From: CAWBRY01 sp963791295
Lineage (GTDB): Bacteria; Bacteroidota; Bacteroidia; Chitinophagales; Chitinophagaceae
Length of the DNA stretch: 64,000 nucleotides
Direction: 5' to 3'
NCBI GenBank assembly: GCA_963791295.1
Contig: CAWBRY010000003.1
Coordinates: forward strand, 1-64,000
Part shown: positions 52,554 to 61,975 of the stretch, piece by piece
Layout: the number at the start of each line of letters is the position of its first letter
Position numbering within the stretch: the first letter of the stretch is position 1
The notes under the pieces: generated by a model
What the model was told of the DNA's origin: nothing
Database searches by the model: none
Seen by the model: only the letters and a program-made list of their open reading frames with translations
Made by a program: the position numbers and the translations under genes

Positions 52554-54503
52554 GTGTATAACCATCAATTACATCAACGCATTAATCAGATCATCCTGGA
52601 AGATCCTTCCATCGCTATCGAAGGCAAGGACAATTTATTCAACACGCGCTTAGTAACTAATACCGCAGCTATCTATAATTTATATACAGAAATTTATGGC
52701 CACCACATAAACATGCATGATTATTTCGATCAATTGATCCGTGTAATCAGTAATGCATATTCAAACAGGCCGCTCCGGTTGAAAGACCAGGATGCTATAA
52801 AAGAAAAAAAGGGCCATTGGTTTTTAAGTAATGAGCTGGTGGGAATGAGTTTATATGTGGATCGGTTTTGCGGAGACCTGAAAAACCTGGAAGAAAAACT
52901 ACCCTATTTCAAAAAATTGGGTGTAAACCTCCTCCATCTAATGCCATTGTTTGAAACTCCGGTAGGGGAAAGTGATGGCGGCTATGCTGTTTCTAATTTC
53001 AGGAAGGTTGATCCCCGGTTCGGCAACCTGGATGATCTTTTGGACCTCCAGGAAAAAATGCAAATGGAGGGTATCTACCTGATGCTGGATATTGTGTTGA
53101 ACCATACCTCCAATCAACATGAATGGGCCATCAAAGCAAGCCAGGGTAGCCGGAAATATCAGGACTACTTTTACTTATTCGGGGATCGTAGCGTCCCCGA
53201 CTTGTATGATCAGGGAATGCCGGAAATTTTTCCTGAATCGGCCCCCGGCAATTTTACCTATGTGCCGGCGATAAGAAAATGGGTGATGACTGTTTTTCAC
53301 CAATACCAATGGGATCTCAACTATACTAATCCGGCTGTATTCCTGGAGATGTTGGATACCATATTATTTTACGCCAATCTTGGCGTGGATGTCCTGCGCA
53401 TAGACGCGCCTGCATTTATTTGGAAAGAAGTGGGGACCAACTGTCAAAATTTACCGCAGGTCCATAGCTTACTCCGGCTGATAAAACAATGTGTTCAGGT
53501 CGCAGCTCCCGGTATGGCATTGTTGGCCGAAGCCATTGTTGCACCGGCTGAGATCATGAAATATTTCGGTGCCGGCTTGTATACGGCGCGCGAATGTGAT
53601 TTCGCATACAACGCCACTCACATGGCATTACAATGGGATGCACTGGCCACCGGCGACACAAGAATCATGCTCGCGGCTCAACATGAAATTTTACAAAAGC
53701 CATTCGGCACCTCCTGGATTACCTACACCCGCTGTCATGATGATATCGGGCTGGGGTATGAAGATTACATGATTCAACAGGCCGGTTTTGATTCACATGA
53801 ACATCGAAAATTTATCAAGAACTACTATTCGAATAATTATCCCGATTCTCCTGCGCGGGGAGCCTTGTTTTCTGTCAATCCAAAAACCAATGACGCTCGT
53901 ATTAGCGGTACCCTCGCTTCTTTGTGTGGACTAGAGAACGCATTGGAAACCGGCAATAAAGAAGATATTGAAATCTCTATTCAAAAGATCACCATGATGC
54001 AGGCACATATATTTTTCCTGGGAGGCCTGCCCGTCCTTTTTTATGGTGATGAACTGGGTTATACCAATGACTATTCTTATAAGAATGATCCGGCCAAAGC
54101 CTATGATAATCGTTGGATGCATCGTGCTGTCATGGATTGGACAAAGAATTCAAATATTGACATCGAAGGAACTGTCGAGAACAAAATATTCACCGCTACA
54201 AAAAATTTAATAGGGATACGAAAAAGGCTGGAAATCGTTGGCGATTATAAAAACCTTACCTGGTTAACACCGCATAATATCCACGTTGCCGGTTACCTGA
54301 GAACTTTTGAAGGGCGCAAGCTTTATTGTCTTTTTAATTTTAGCTCGTCGGATGCATATGTAACATGGTATATTTTTCGGGAACATGGACCGGCTCCGGA
54401 AAAGCTCTTTGATCATTGGCAGCGAAAACGCATCTATTTGGGAAATGATGAGGAATATCTTGTACTGCCGCCGTATGCATTTCTATTGCTCGAAGCGAAG
54501 TAA
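52554..54503 (+). CDS. Amylosucrase-like GH13 enzyme
   Basis: A 649-residue GH13 protein closest in pattern to amylosucrase (GH13 subfamily 4), which transfers glucose from sucrose to an alpha-1,4-glucan and releases fructose. The helical N-terminal domain (about 1-90) precedes the barrel. The nucleophile is Asp in DVLRIDAPAFIWKE, the acid/base is Glu in LLAEAIVAPAE, and the third carboxylate is Asp in CHDDIG. The segment GTNCQNLPQVHSL matches the amylosucrase-specific loop. The start is GTG 52,554. Sucrose hydrolase is the main alternative. No signal peptide, so cytosolic. Confidence 0.88.
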   Translation: MYNHQLHQRINQIILEDPSIAIEGKDNLFNTRLVTNTAAIYNLYTEIYGHHINMHDYFDQLIRVISNAYSNRPLRLKDQDAIKEKKGHWFLSNELVGMSLYVDRFCGDLKNLEEKLPYFKKLGVNLLHLMPLFETPVGESDGGYAVSNFRKVDPRFGNLDDLLDLQEKMQMEGIYLMLDIVLNHTSNQHEWAIKASQGSRKYQDYFYLFGDRSVPDLYDQGMPEIFPESAPGNFTYVPAIRKWVMTVFHQYQWDLNYTNPAVFLEMLDTILFYANLGVDVLRIDAPAFIWKEVGTNCQNLPQVHSLLRLIKQCVQVAAPGMALLAEAIVAPAEIMKYFGAGLYTARECDFAYNATHMALQWDALATGDTRIMLAAQHEILQKPFGTSWITYTRCHDDIGLGYEDYMIQQAGFDSHEHRKFIKNYYSNNYPDSPARGALFSVNPKTNDARISGTLASLCGLENALETGNKEDIEISIQKITMMQAHIFFLGGLPVLFYGDELGYTNDYSYKNDPAKAYDNRWMHRAVMDWTKNSNIDIEGTVENKIFTATKNLIGIRKRLEIVGDYKNLTWLTPHNIHVAGYLRTFEGRKLYCLFNFSSSDAYVTWYIFREHGPAPEKLFDHWQRKRIYLGNDEEYLVLPPYAFLLLEAK

Positions 54504-54512
54504 TCTCAATTT

Positions 54513-56012
54513 TTACGACATTCCATACTTTCTGACCAATGCTAAGAATACTCCGTTGGTCCATCCAAATCCATCCTGACCGGGGTATTCACCGCCGCCC
54601 GCGTCCAGATCTGTGTTCACTACATTATATTTCTCCATGAGCTTACCCGTTCTCTTAAAAACATCTGCATTGAGCTTCATCCACCGGTGCGCAATCTCCT
54701 TTGCAAGTTGTTCATGACCGTAGTTTTCCAATCCGACAATCGCCATCCATTGCAATGGCGCCCATCCATTGGGTGCATCCCATTGTTCCCCGGTGGTTTC
54801 CAATGTGGTGACGACACCACCCGGCTTCAGGAATTTATTGCTGATCGTGGAGGCTACCGCTTGTGCTTGCTCTTCGGACGCAATTCTGAAGAACAGAGGG
54901 AAGCAAGCGGCCAGGTTCAAGTGAGTATGCGCTTTATTTTCTACTGCATCATAATCCACATAAAAATTAAGCTTCCTGTTCCAGCAATATTTATTGATGG
55001 CATTCTTTCTACTTTCTGCAAGTACCCTGTAATATTTTGAAGCTTCAGTTTGGTTATTCAACTGAAGCGCCTGTTCTATCACTTGCTCCAGGTGCATTAA
55101 GAGGCAATTCAAGTCCACCGGAACCAGATCGGAACTACGTATAGTTCTCAACGAATGCCCGTCTTTAAACCAACGGCTGCTAAAATCCCATCCCGATTCT
55201 GCACCGGCTCTCAAATGATGGCAGATCTTTTTTGGATCTCCCGATGATTTGCCAATCAATTCAAGGTCTTCTTTATAAGCTTCCGGTCGCGGCGTATCAC
55301 GCTCATCCCAGTAACGATTCAAAATCTCTCCGCCGGGCATCCGCACTACATGATGAAGCTGTCTATTTTGGTCATCCAGCTCAATGGATCCCGTCATCCA
55401 ATATTGATGTTCTTTTTCTAATTGTGGCAAATAAAACGAAAGAACTTCTTTTCCTTTTATTTCAGATAGCATACGTACCATTAGAGAATAAAAGGGAGGC
55501 TGGGAGCGACTCAAGTAATAAGTACGGTTGCCATTTGGTATATGTCCGACCGTATCGATCAGGTACGAAAAATTTTTAACCATGTTTTCCAGCATCTCGT
55601 TTTTCTGCGAGGCCTTCAATCCCAGCATGGTAAAGTAGCTATCCCAATAATAAATTTCACCAAATCTTCCGCCAGGCACTATGTATGGATAAGGTAAGGG
55701 AATGAGGGATCCAGCTTTCTCATCAGGTTCACGAGTAAGGACATTCCAAAGTGTTTCAATATTCTCTTCAACCGATTTTTTTGGATTACTGCTGTAACCA
55801 TTGGAATGAAGCGTCGGTGGATTAAAATTTTCCAATACGAATTTCTCCAAATTAAAGTCCGGTCGGCTCTTTTGCTGGATATACTTCTCATTGATCCGTT
55901 CGGGCTCGTCTTTAGGAAGGCAGTCCACAAAAGTTTTTCCATCGGGAAATACTTTTGTCAATTGAACATCCTCAAATAGAGGAATCAGGTCTTGAATTTC
56001 GGTTTGACTCAT
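54513..56012 (-). CDS. Trehalase (GH37)
   Basis: A 499-residue cytosolic-looking GH37 trehalase, hydrolysing trehalose to two glucose. Signature 1 is PGGRFGEIYYWDSYF, signature 2 is QWDAPNGWAPLQW, and a later GGGEYPGQDGFGWTNGVFL region carries the C-terminal active-site loop. I use MSQTE (ATG 56,012); a longer start at 56,039 overlaps the upstream MFS gene by 17 bp. The end lies nine bases from the convergent amylosucrase end. Confidence 0.93.
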   Translation of the reverse strand: MSQTEIQDLIPLFEDVQLTKVFPDGKTFVDCLPKDEPERINEKYIQQKSRPDFNLEKFVLENFNPPTLHSNGYSSNPKKSVEENIETLWNVLTREPDEKAGSLIPLPYPYIVPGGRFGEIYYWDSYFTMLGLKASQKNEMLENMVKNFSYLIDTVGHIPNGNRTYYLSRSQPPFYSLMVRMLSEIKGKEVLSFYLPQLEKEHQYWMTGSIELDDQNRQLHHVVRMPGGEILNRYWDERDTPRPEAYKEDLELIGKSSGDPKKICHHLRAGAESGWDFSSRWFKDGHSLRTIRSSDLVPVDLNCLLMHLEQVIEQALQLNNQTEASKYYRVLAESRKNAINKYCWNRKLNFYVDYDAVENKAHTHLNLAACFPLFFRIASEEQAQAVASTISNKFLKPGGVVTTLETTGEQWDAPNGWAPLQWMAIVGLENYGHEQLAKEIAHRWMKLNADVFKRTGKLMEKYNVVNTDLDAGGGEYPGQDGFGWTNGVFLALVRKYGMS

Positions 56013-56022
56013 AGATATAGAA

Positions 56023-57291
56023 TTAGTGTCCGCCGCCACTGAGCTTCAATTCTATGCTTGCTCCGGTTCGAAGTTGTAATCGTTTAAAAAAGAATAGTAA
56101 AATGATTAGAATGCCAAGAGGAATTAATGAAAAATAAAAAGCAGTCTGACCTCCATAGGCTCCAAAAATATTACCAGTAATGATAGAACCGGTCGTTCCG
56201 CCCAGAGCGGAAAAAACAACGATCAGCCCTGACATAGCTCCATGCTTATGAGCGGGCAGATTACTGAGAATAACAGAATTGATAGCGGGGTAGATAGGCG
56301 CTAAGAAAAGCCCGATCAGGGGAAACGCAAAAGCAATGATGGGTATGTCACTGAATTTTGTTACAGCTAATCCATGTACGCTCTTTGTCAAAGGAACAAC
56401 TAATACTACCAGGGCGCCAGCGGCAAGGAGGCAACCCAACAACACATACAGCCAGTCAATTTTCCTGAATAGAATTCCGGCCAGGAACCGCCCCAATGCG
56501 ATCGAAGCGGATAATATGCTGGCCATCTGAATACTCAGGCTGGTTGATAGCTTTATGACATCCTTATTAAAAGTTGGAAGCCAGCTCATGATACTTTGCT
56601 CGATCAGGACATAAAAAAATGCGCAGAATATGAATACAAGCACGAGTGGAAAAATAATAAGCCGGAGCATTTCCACAAAATCCTGCTTTGCCGTTTTTGC
56701 TTTCTCCGGTTCCCTCACCTTGGCTTCATCCAATTTAGTCGAGAGCAATAAAAAAAAGGCCAGGGCAGAGAGCCCGGCCAGGATATAATATACGTTGAAC
56801 CATGCCGTCGATTTAGGATGATCATTGTCGACAAACGCACCAAACAGGAAATATCCTGTGAGTATGCCGACCATAAAAAACGATTCGAGGAAATTCATCA
56901 GGCTAAGATGTTCCTTTTTAGTCCGCGTGACCAGCGCAATGGTAGCCAGTACAGTGACTTTTATCAAAGCAAAGCTGACACCGACCGTAGCAAATAACAG
57001 CTTGGTCATGACGAAACTCCCGGTGGAGGGCATGATCAGGCACATGATTGTAACCAGAGCCAGTGCAATCAACATGCTTTTTTTATATCCAATGTGGACG
57101 ACATAAGAAGCAACCAGGAACGAAGCAATAGCAATACTCAGATCTTTAAACGCTTCCAGCGTGCTGGCCGCTCCTTTAGTGATATCAAAATTATTCTGGA
57201 CCTGTAGTATCACCGTACCTACACTATTGAGCAGGATCGCAAAAACAAAATAGTTGAGAAATAGGGATAGCTTAACTCTGAAGTTTGACAT
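56023..57291 (-). CDS. MFS transporter, FHS-like sugar permease
   Basis: A 422-residue protein with about 12 transmembrane helices, most like the fucose/glucose:H+ symporter-type branch of MFS. A central cytoplasmic loop (about 188-205) is charged (KLDEAKVREPEKAKTAK). It is between the LacI regulator and the trehalase on the same strand, so trehalose or glucose is the likely substrate by context. The stop overlaps the longest possible trehalase start. Confidence 0.85.
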   Translation of the reverse strand: MSNFRVKLSLFLNYFVFAILLNSVGTVILQVQNNFDITKGAASTLEAFKDLSIAIASFLVASYVVHIGYKKSMLIALALVTIMCLIMPSTGSFVMTKLLFATVGVSFALIKVTVLATIALVTRTKKEHLSLMNFLESFFMVGILTGYFLFGAFVDNDHPKSTAWFNVYYILAGLSALAFFLLLSTKLDEAKVREPEKAKTAKQDFVEMLRLIIFPLVLVFIFCAFFYVLIEQSIMSWLPTFNKDVIKLSTSLSIQMASILSASIALGRFLAGILFRKIDWLYVLLGCLLAAGALVVLVVPLTKSVHGLAVTKFSDIPIIAFAFPLIGLFLAPIYPAINSVILSNLPAHKHGAMSGLIVVFSALGGTTGSIITGNIFGAYGGQTAFYFSLIPLGILIILLFFFKRLQLRTGASIELKLSGGGH

Positions 57292-57353
57292 ACCGTTTCG
57301 TTAAATGGTGACTACTAAATTTACAGGTTATCCTGCTAGCATCAAAATAACGA

Positions 57354-58346
57354 CTAAAGGGAGCCTCCTTCAACGAGTATTGAGTCCAGGAATACTTCTT
57401 TAGGTGAATAGGAGTTTTCGAGGCTGGAAAGCATTTCCGAAAAGGCAAGTTTGCCCAATTTGAAACCGTTTGTTTCAACATAAGTTATTTTCGGATCATA
57501 CATCGTAGGGATTAATCCATTGCTAATGCCAATGACTCCAATATCATCGGGCACTTTTAATTTCAACTCATGTATGGCGTACATCACGCCGATCAGGATC
57601 AGGTCGCCCATGCAAAAAATTACATCGGGTTTTTCTTTTGCCTGAAGAGCTCGCAGGGCAACCTGCTTGGACGGTAGGATTCCTTCGGGATAATCGACTT
57701 CAATTTTTGTATGGGGAGAAAGCTTTTCTAAAGTTTCAATAAAAGAGGAGCAGCGCTTTTTTGAAATGTTTAAGTGCGGATGACCAAATAATGCAAGGAC
57801 GTTTTTCTTCTTTTTCTTTACAATCGCTTCAGCCGCTATCCGGGCCGCCTTTTCATCTGCGAGACAAACCTTTTGATAGCCCGCGTTTTCAGGTACGCGA
57901 TCGAAAAAGACTATGGGCACTTCTTTATCTCGCAATTTTTGAAAGGGAGTGATATCTTCCGTTTCGATAGAAATGGCGACAAACAAACCCATCACCATAT
58001 TCTTTCTGAAGAGTTGAAGGTTGGCCGTCTCGATTTCCAACTTGTCCCGGGATTGCATGATCAGTACCGAATATCCATGGAGCCTGGCGTCTTCTTCCAC
58101 GGCCGCGATAAAGGAATCATAAAAGAAATTATCCACCGAGGGAACCATGATTCCAAGCACATTGCTTTGCTTGGTCCGAAGTTGAATCGCATAGCTGTTC
58201 GGCTCATACTCCATCAATTCGGCCAGCTCCTTTACCTTCTTCTTTGTTTGTTCAGAAATATCAGGATGATCCTTTAACGCTCTGGATACTGTGGAAACGC
58301 TTAGACCAAGAGTTTCAGAAAGCTTCTTTAGTGTGCTTGGCTGCAT
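57354..58346 (-). CDS. LacI-family transcriptional regulator
   Basis: A 330-residue LacI/GalR regulator. The N-terminal helix-turn-helix reads LSETLGLSVSTVSRALKDHP, with the hinge helix near ELAEYEPN-type residues (LMEYEPNSYA), and a periplasmic-binding-protein-like effector domain follows (about 60-330). It is the first gene of the minus-strand group with the MFS and trehalase genes and probably controls this and the facing amylosucrase group. The inducer is likely a sugar; which one is not visible. Confidence 0.92.
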   Translation of the reverse strand: MQPSTLKKLSETLGLSVSTVSRALKDHPDISEQTKKKVKELAELMEYEPNSYAIQLRTKQSNVLGIMVPSVDNFFYDSFIAAVEEDARLHGYSVLIMQSRDKLEIETANLQLFRKNMVMGLFVAISIETEDITPFQKLRDKEVPIVFFDRVPENAGYQKVCLADEKAARIAAEAIVKKKKKNVLALFGHPHLNISKKRCSSFIETLEKLSPHTKIEVDYPEGILPSKQVALRALQAKEKPDVIFCMGDLILIGVMYAIHELKLKVPDDIGVIGISNGLIPTMYDPKITYVETNGFKLGKLAFSEMLSSLENSYSPKEVFLDSILVEGGSL

Positions 58347-58396
58347 GACAAATTATTTTGAACTCCTGGCGAACAAAAACGTTACTAAAGATAGTT

Positions 58397-59536
58397 TTAA
58401 TATTTTAACGTCCCTGGGTTGAATGACTTCCAGCTATGCCAAAATTCCTGATACGCCGGTAAAGGTTTGAGTGAGGAAGCCGTATCAATTCCCATTCCAT
58501 CTAGTCGGAAATGATGCGCATTAAAGATCAATGTATCGTTACTTAATAAAAACCTTGAATCTTCAGCCGGTCTTTGAAATGCATAAAAACTCTTGTCATC
58601 ACGTGCTACTACAAGCAACACGGGTATCGTTCCCAGCCTGTCATGGATGATCCTTTCCTTTTTTAGTTGATTCCAATCGTATGCCTTTCTTTCTTCGTTT
58701 CCCTTTAATCCGATCACCCAGGATTTATCATTCCAGGAAAGGCTATCTGTACCTGTCAACTTGCTTTTACTCTGGCCGCTTTCATATCGAAATGTCGTGT
58801 CGTAGTTACCTACCGACGCGGGGTCCGGTTGCATGATCAGCGATTGAGGATGATGCTGCAGCCATTGCGAAAGGGAAGTTTGTGTGCTGAATACCTCGGG
58901 TAACTGATGCCCTTTCCTCCGCCCGGTGATTGCCTCTCCCGTCTCCTGCCGCCACCAACTTTTGGTTGACTTATCCTCGAACATGGCATTGAAGTGATCC
59001 ATCCCTACCAATCTGAACTTCTCCAGGCTGCCATCTACTAAAGGTTCAAAAACACGGCCTGTTCGGCAAACTGTACAATAGGTAACGATCACCGGCTTTC
59101 CACCGATGGTATCCTGCACCTGGTGATGATAGCCGAGGAATTGAATAGGATATGCTTTTGCTTCTTCATTGATGACCACTCCCAACACGAGTCTTTCAGG
59201 ATCCACTTTATTGTTTGCGACATTGCTCATCAATAGTTGTTTTGGCTGGTAAAACATATGATCTGCGGCCATTTTGAAATTGGCCATATAAATCACGGCG
59301 AATAAGAGAGCAAGTGGAAATATTAATAGCCATCTTCTCTTCCACCTGGCGCCAAAAACTCCCAAAACGATCATCAGACCGAATAAAATACGGATAGCCC
59401 ATCGCCAACTGTAGAGGAAATAAGCCAGGTCGATACTATCCGATTTCTGGCTGCCTGGCATGGGCATGATGAAGTACACGTTCATTACTTCAAATGCCAG
59501 CAAACCAAGGAATCCGATCCAAAAGAATTTTTTCAT
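58397..59536 (-). CDS. DUF3179 domain membrane protein
   Basis: A 379-residue protein with about three N-terminal transmembrane helices (about 4-24, 45-65 and 70-86), then a DUF3179 domain in the periplasm or cytoplasm. The diagnostic segment is YCTVCRTGRVFEP, whose CxxC could bind metal or be redox-active, followed by FRLVGMDHFNAMFEDKSTKSWW. DUF3179 proteins are of unknown function. It is the last gene of a five-gene minus-strand group, six bases after the preceding gene. Confidence 0.85.
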   Translation of the reverse strand: MKKFFWIGFLGLLAFEVMNVYFIMPMPGSQKSDSIDLAYFLYSWRWAIRILFGLMIVLGVFGARWKRRWLLIFPLALLFAVIYMANFKMAADHMFYQPKQLLMSNVANNKVDPERLVLGVVINEEAKAYPIQFLGYHHQVQDTIGGKPVIVTYCTVCRTGRVFEPLVDGSLEKFRLVGMDHFNAMFEDKSTKSWWRQETGEAITGRRKGHQLPEVFSTQTSLSQWLQHHPQSLIMQPDPASVGNYDTTFRYESGQSKSKLTGTDSLSWNDKSWVIGLKGNEERKAYDWNQLKKERIIHDRLGTIPVLLVVARDDKSFYAFQRPAEDSRFLLSNDTLIFNAHHFRLDGMGIDTASSLKPLPAYQEFWHSWKSFNPGTLKY

Positions 59537-59542
59537 ATAGAA

Positions 59543-60109
59543 CTATTTTTTGACAGGCTCTTTATACAGATCATAATCGATATATCCTTCTTCGGCTCTC
59601 ATTTTCGCTCTTTGTATATATATTTCGCGATCCGTCGGCGCCCAGGTAGCCAACCCGTCTACATAACGATTAAACATACAGAATGCAGCTGCGATCAAGA
59701 CAGTGTCGTGAATTTCCCGGTCGGACGCTCCCATGTTTCTTGCGGCTTCAATCTGCTCTGCTGTTACCTGTTTTCCTCCCTTCCTTACACTTCCCGCGAT
59801 AGAGAGTAAAGACTTCATTTTATCCGAGATATCTGTGAGGTTATAATCTTCCTTCACACTATCGATAAATTGCGGCTCACATTCCAGGTAGTGCTGAGCC
59901 AGTGCACCATGTACACTATGACAAAAGAAACAATCATTCTGATACGAAACGTAAGATCCAATCAACTCCCGCTCACCGCGACTAAGTGTATTATCATCAT
60001 CACGGAGTAAAATCTCCGCCAACTCATTCAATGGCTTTGCGGTTTCTGGACGAAAAGCCATCGGACCTCGAATACCTGGTAAATCATTTCCCAAATTGAT
60101 ATGTGCCAT
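59543..60109 (-). CDS. CMD/AhpD-fold protein (carboxymuconolactone decarboxylase family), copy 2
   Basis: A 188-residue AhpD-like alpha-helical protein. The redox-type motif is CFFCHSVHGAL, with CxxC plus a His two residues later, as in AhpD and other peroxidase-related members. The N-terminus LPGIRGPMAFRPETAKPLNEL and the ending DTVLIAAAFCMFNRYVDGL resemble the neighbouring copy at 61,391, so the two are probably paralogues. The family uses such cysteines for peroxide reduction or other thiol chemistry. It sits between the MFS and DUF3179 genes. Confidence 0.88.
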   Translation of the reverse strand: MAHINLGNDLPGIRGPMAFRPETAKPLNELAEILLRDDDNTLSRGERELIGSYVSYQNDCFFCHSVHGALAQHYLECEPQFIDSVKEDYNLTDISDKMKSLLSIAGSVRKGGKQVTAEQIEAARNMGASDREIHDTVLIAAAFCMFNRYVDGLATWAPTDREIYIQRAKMRAEEGYIDYDLYKEPVKK

Positions 60110-60126
60110 CTATTTAATTTTTTGTA

Positions 60127-61398
60127 CTAAATTGATTTTGTTCCTCTCGAAAATAAAGTAGCGAAAAAACCTATGACGAATACAAAAGAAAATGTAAAGA
60201 CTGCGCTTCCATATCCACCCAACCATGTCACCAAAGCGCCAATAAAAAAGACCACCGTTCCTGTGACTAAACGTCCGGCATTAAAACAAAAACCGGTAGC
60301 AAAGGCGCGAATAGGTGTGGGAAACAATTCGGGAATAAAAACCGCTAGTGCTCCCTGGCTGATACCAAAGAAGAATGAAAGCATTCCCATTTCAATAAAA
60401 CTGATGATCGTAATATCCTTGTTTAACCTGAAAAGAATAAATGTGAGTAGGAAACAGGCTGTAAAACACGTTAACATGGTTCTGCGAAGACCAATAGCAT
60501 TTACAATCCAGCCAGAAAAGAAACTTCCGGCAATGCCTCCGCCGGCCAGTATCATCATGGCAGTGCCGCGTTGCTGTTGTACTTCCGGTGAGGATGAGAT
60601 GCTTTGAACCCAGGTAGGAGCCCAGGAAAACACGGCCCAGAGCCCTATGAGCATGGTACCAAATATAACAGATCCAACTAATAAATTCTTTCTGTACATT
60701 TTTCCAAAAAGCTTCGTTTTCTCATTATGTATTTGACCTGCTTCCTGTTTGAATTTTTTCCATTTCGAAGATTCGGGTAATACAAATGAAGCAATTGCGG
60801 CCAGCAACATAGGAATGACGCCAATCCAAAAAGCTGTCCGCCACTGTCCGGCGAAGTTGTTCACTGCGCCGGCTGCAAAAAATCCAACCGGCATCGCCAG
60901 GGAAACCATTCCCTGTATAATTGCTTTTTTTCTATCCGACCATAGTTCGGAAATGAGAATGACAGTGGTTACCAATACACCGCCAATTCCAAACCCCGAT
61001 AAAAACCGGCACACAGTGACTAATAACCAGGATGAAGATAGCGCTGTTCCAATAGCAAATAAACCAAACCATGCGATGGATAGCACGACAGACCTGGAGC
61101 GGCCGATCTTGTCTCCAAGAATACCCCAAACGATGCCACCGATCATCCATCCGAAGATGAATAGTGAATTTATCCAGGCGCTAACCTGGTTCATCTTTTC
61201 TTCCGATACATCACCTAATAGATCCTTGACAGCAACGGGCAGGTAAACTGACATCAACATGGATATGATCCCACTGAAGAAAGTAGCCAGGAAGCAGATC
61301 ACAAAAACGAATGCCAGTCCTTGCGAGGATTTTAATACGCCAACCTGCATGGTAGCCATTGGAAGCGGTTCATTGGAATAGGTGCCCGGGTTACTCAT
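60127..61398 (-). CDS. MFS transporter of the second operon
   Basis: A 423-residue MFS protein with 12 predicted helices. GDKIGRSRSVV after helix 2 is the family's motif A (G-x-x-x-D-x-x-GRR-type), and ELFPTPIRAFATGFC is the signature often seen in sugar or aromatic-acid porters of the metabolite:H+ symporter type. The 5' end overlaps the 3' end of the upstream CMD gene by 8 bp, showing tight coupling. The substrate is unknown but should be the compound handled by the two CMD-fold proteins. Confidence 0.87.
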   Translation of the reverse strand: MSNPGTYSNEPLPMATMQVGVLKSSQGLAFVFVICFLATFFSGIISMLMSVYLPVAVKDLLGDVSEEKMNQVSAWINSLFIFGWMIGGIVWGILGDKIGRSRSVVLSIAWFGLFAIGTALSSSWLLVTVCRFLSGFGIGGVLVTTVILISELWSDRKKAIIQGMVSLAMPVGFFAAGAVNNFAGQWRTAFWIGVIPMLLAAIASFVLPESSKWKKFKQEAGQIHNEKTKLFGKMYRKNLLVGSVIFGTMLIGLWAVFSWAPTWVQSISSSPEVQQQRGTAMMILAGGGIAGSFFSGWIVNAIGLRRTMLTCFTACFLLTFILFRLNKDITIISFIEMGMLSFFFGISQGALAVFIPELFPTPIRAFATGFCFNAGRLVTGTVVFFIGALVTWLGGYGSAVFTFSFVFVIGFFATLFSRGTKSI

Positions 61399-61972
61399 GG
61401 CTCTGCAAATTATTTTTCTTCAGGTGGTCATAGCCTTGCGGAAGTCGGTGATAGCCGTGGTTTTTTAACCGGTCTCCGATACCCTGATAAAAATCAGGAT
61501 TGGTCGGTGTAACTGTAGATAGTCCATCCACATATCGATTGTACAAGCAGAATAAAGCGGCTATTAAAACGGTATCGTGTATTTCAATATCGGTTGCTCC
61601 TGCACCTTTGGCTTCCTGAATGGATTCAGTTGTCACATTCTTACCGCTCTCTTGCGTGAGTGCAGCAATCTTCAACAATGCTTTCATCTTATCGCTTACC
61701 GGTGCGCTGCTAATGTCTTCTTTTACCTTCGCAGAAGTAACTTCTTCACCCAGGAGAGCATTGGCTGCAGCGACGTGCGCATTTGTGCAGAATCGACATT
61801 CATTACGGTGAGAAACGACCGTAGCAATTAATTCCCTTTCTCCCTCCGTTAGCGTAGAGGGGCCTCGTAATAAAATTTGGGTTAGCTCACGTATAGGCTT
61901 TGCACTATCCTGTCTATACTCCAGCAGTCCGGTTATGCCTGGCAAGTGATCTTCCAAAGGTATGTATGGCAT
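61391..61972 (-). CDS. CMD/AhpD-fold protein (carboxymuconolactone decarboxylase family), copy 1
   Basis: A 193-residue AhpD-like protein with CRFCTNAHVAAA (CxxC plus His), the usual peroxidase-type CMD site. It resembles the copy at 59,543 over its whole length (for example DTVLIAALFCLYNRYVDGL against its partner), suggesting duplication around the MFS gene. It starts three bases after the stop of the TonB-dependent receptor gene and overlaps the MFS gene by 8 bp. Confidence 0.88.
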   Translation of the reverse strand: MPYIPLEDHLPGITGLLEYRQDSAKPIRELTQILLRGPSTLTEGERELIATVVSHRNECRFCTNAHVAAANALLGEEVTSAKVKEDISSAPVSDKMKALLKIAALTQESGKNVTTESIQEAKGAGATDIEIHDTVLIAALFCLYNRYVDGLSTVTPTNPDFYQGIGDRLKNHGYHRLPQGYDHLKKNNLQSHE

Positions 61973-61975
61973 GGC

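Noticed and set aside
58373..58388. AACGTT palindrome (58,378-58,383) upstream of the LacI gene as its operator
   Set aside because: A six-base palindrome is too short to claim, and I found no convincing second copy upstream of the sugar genes.
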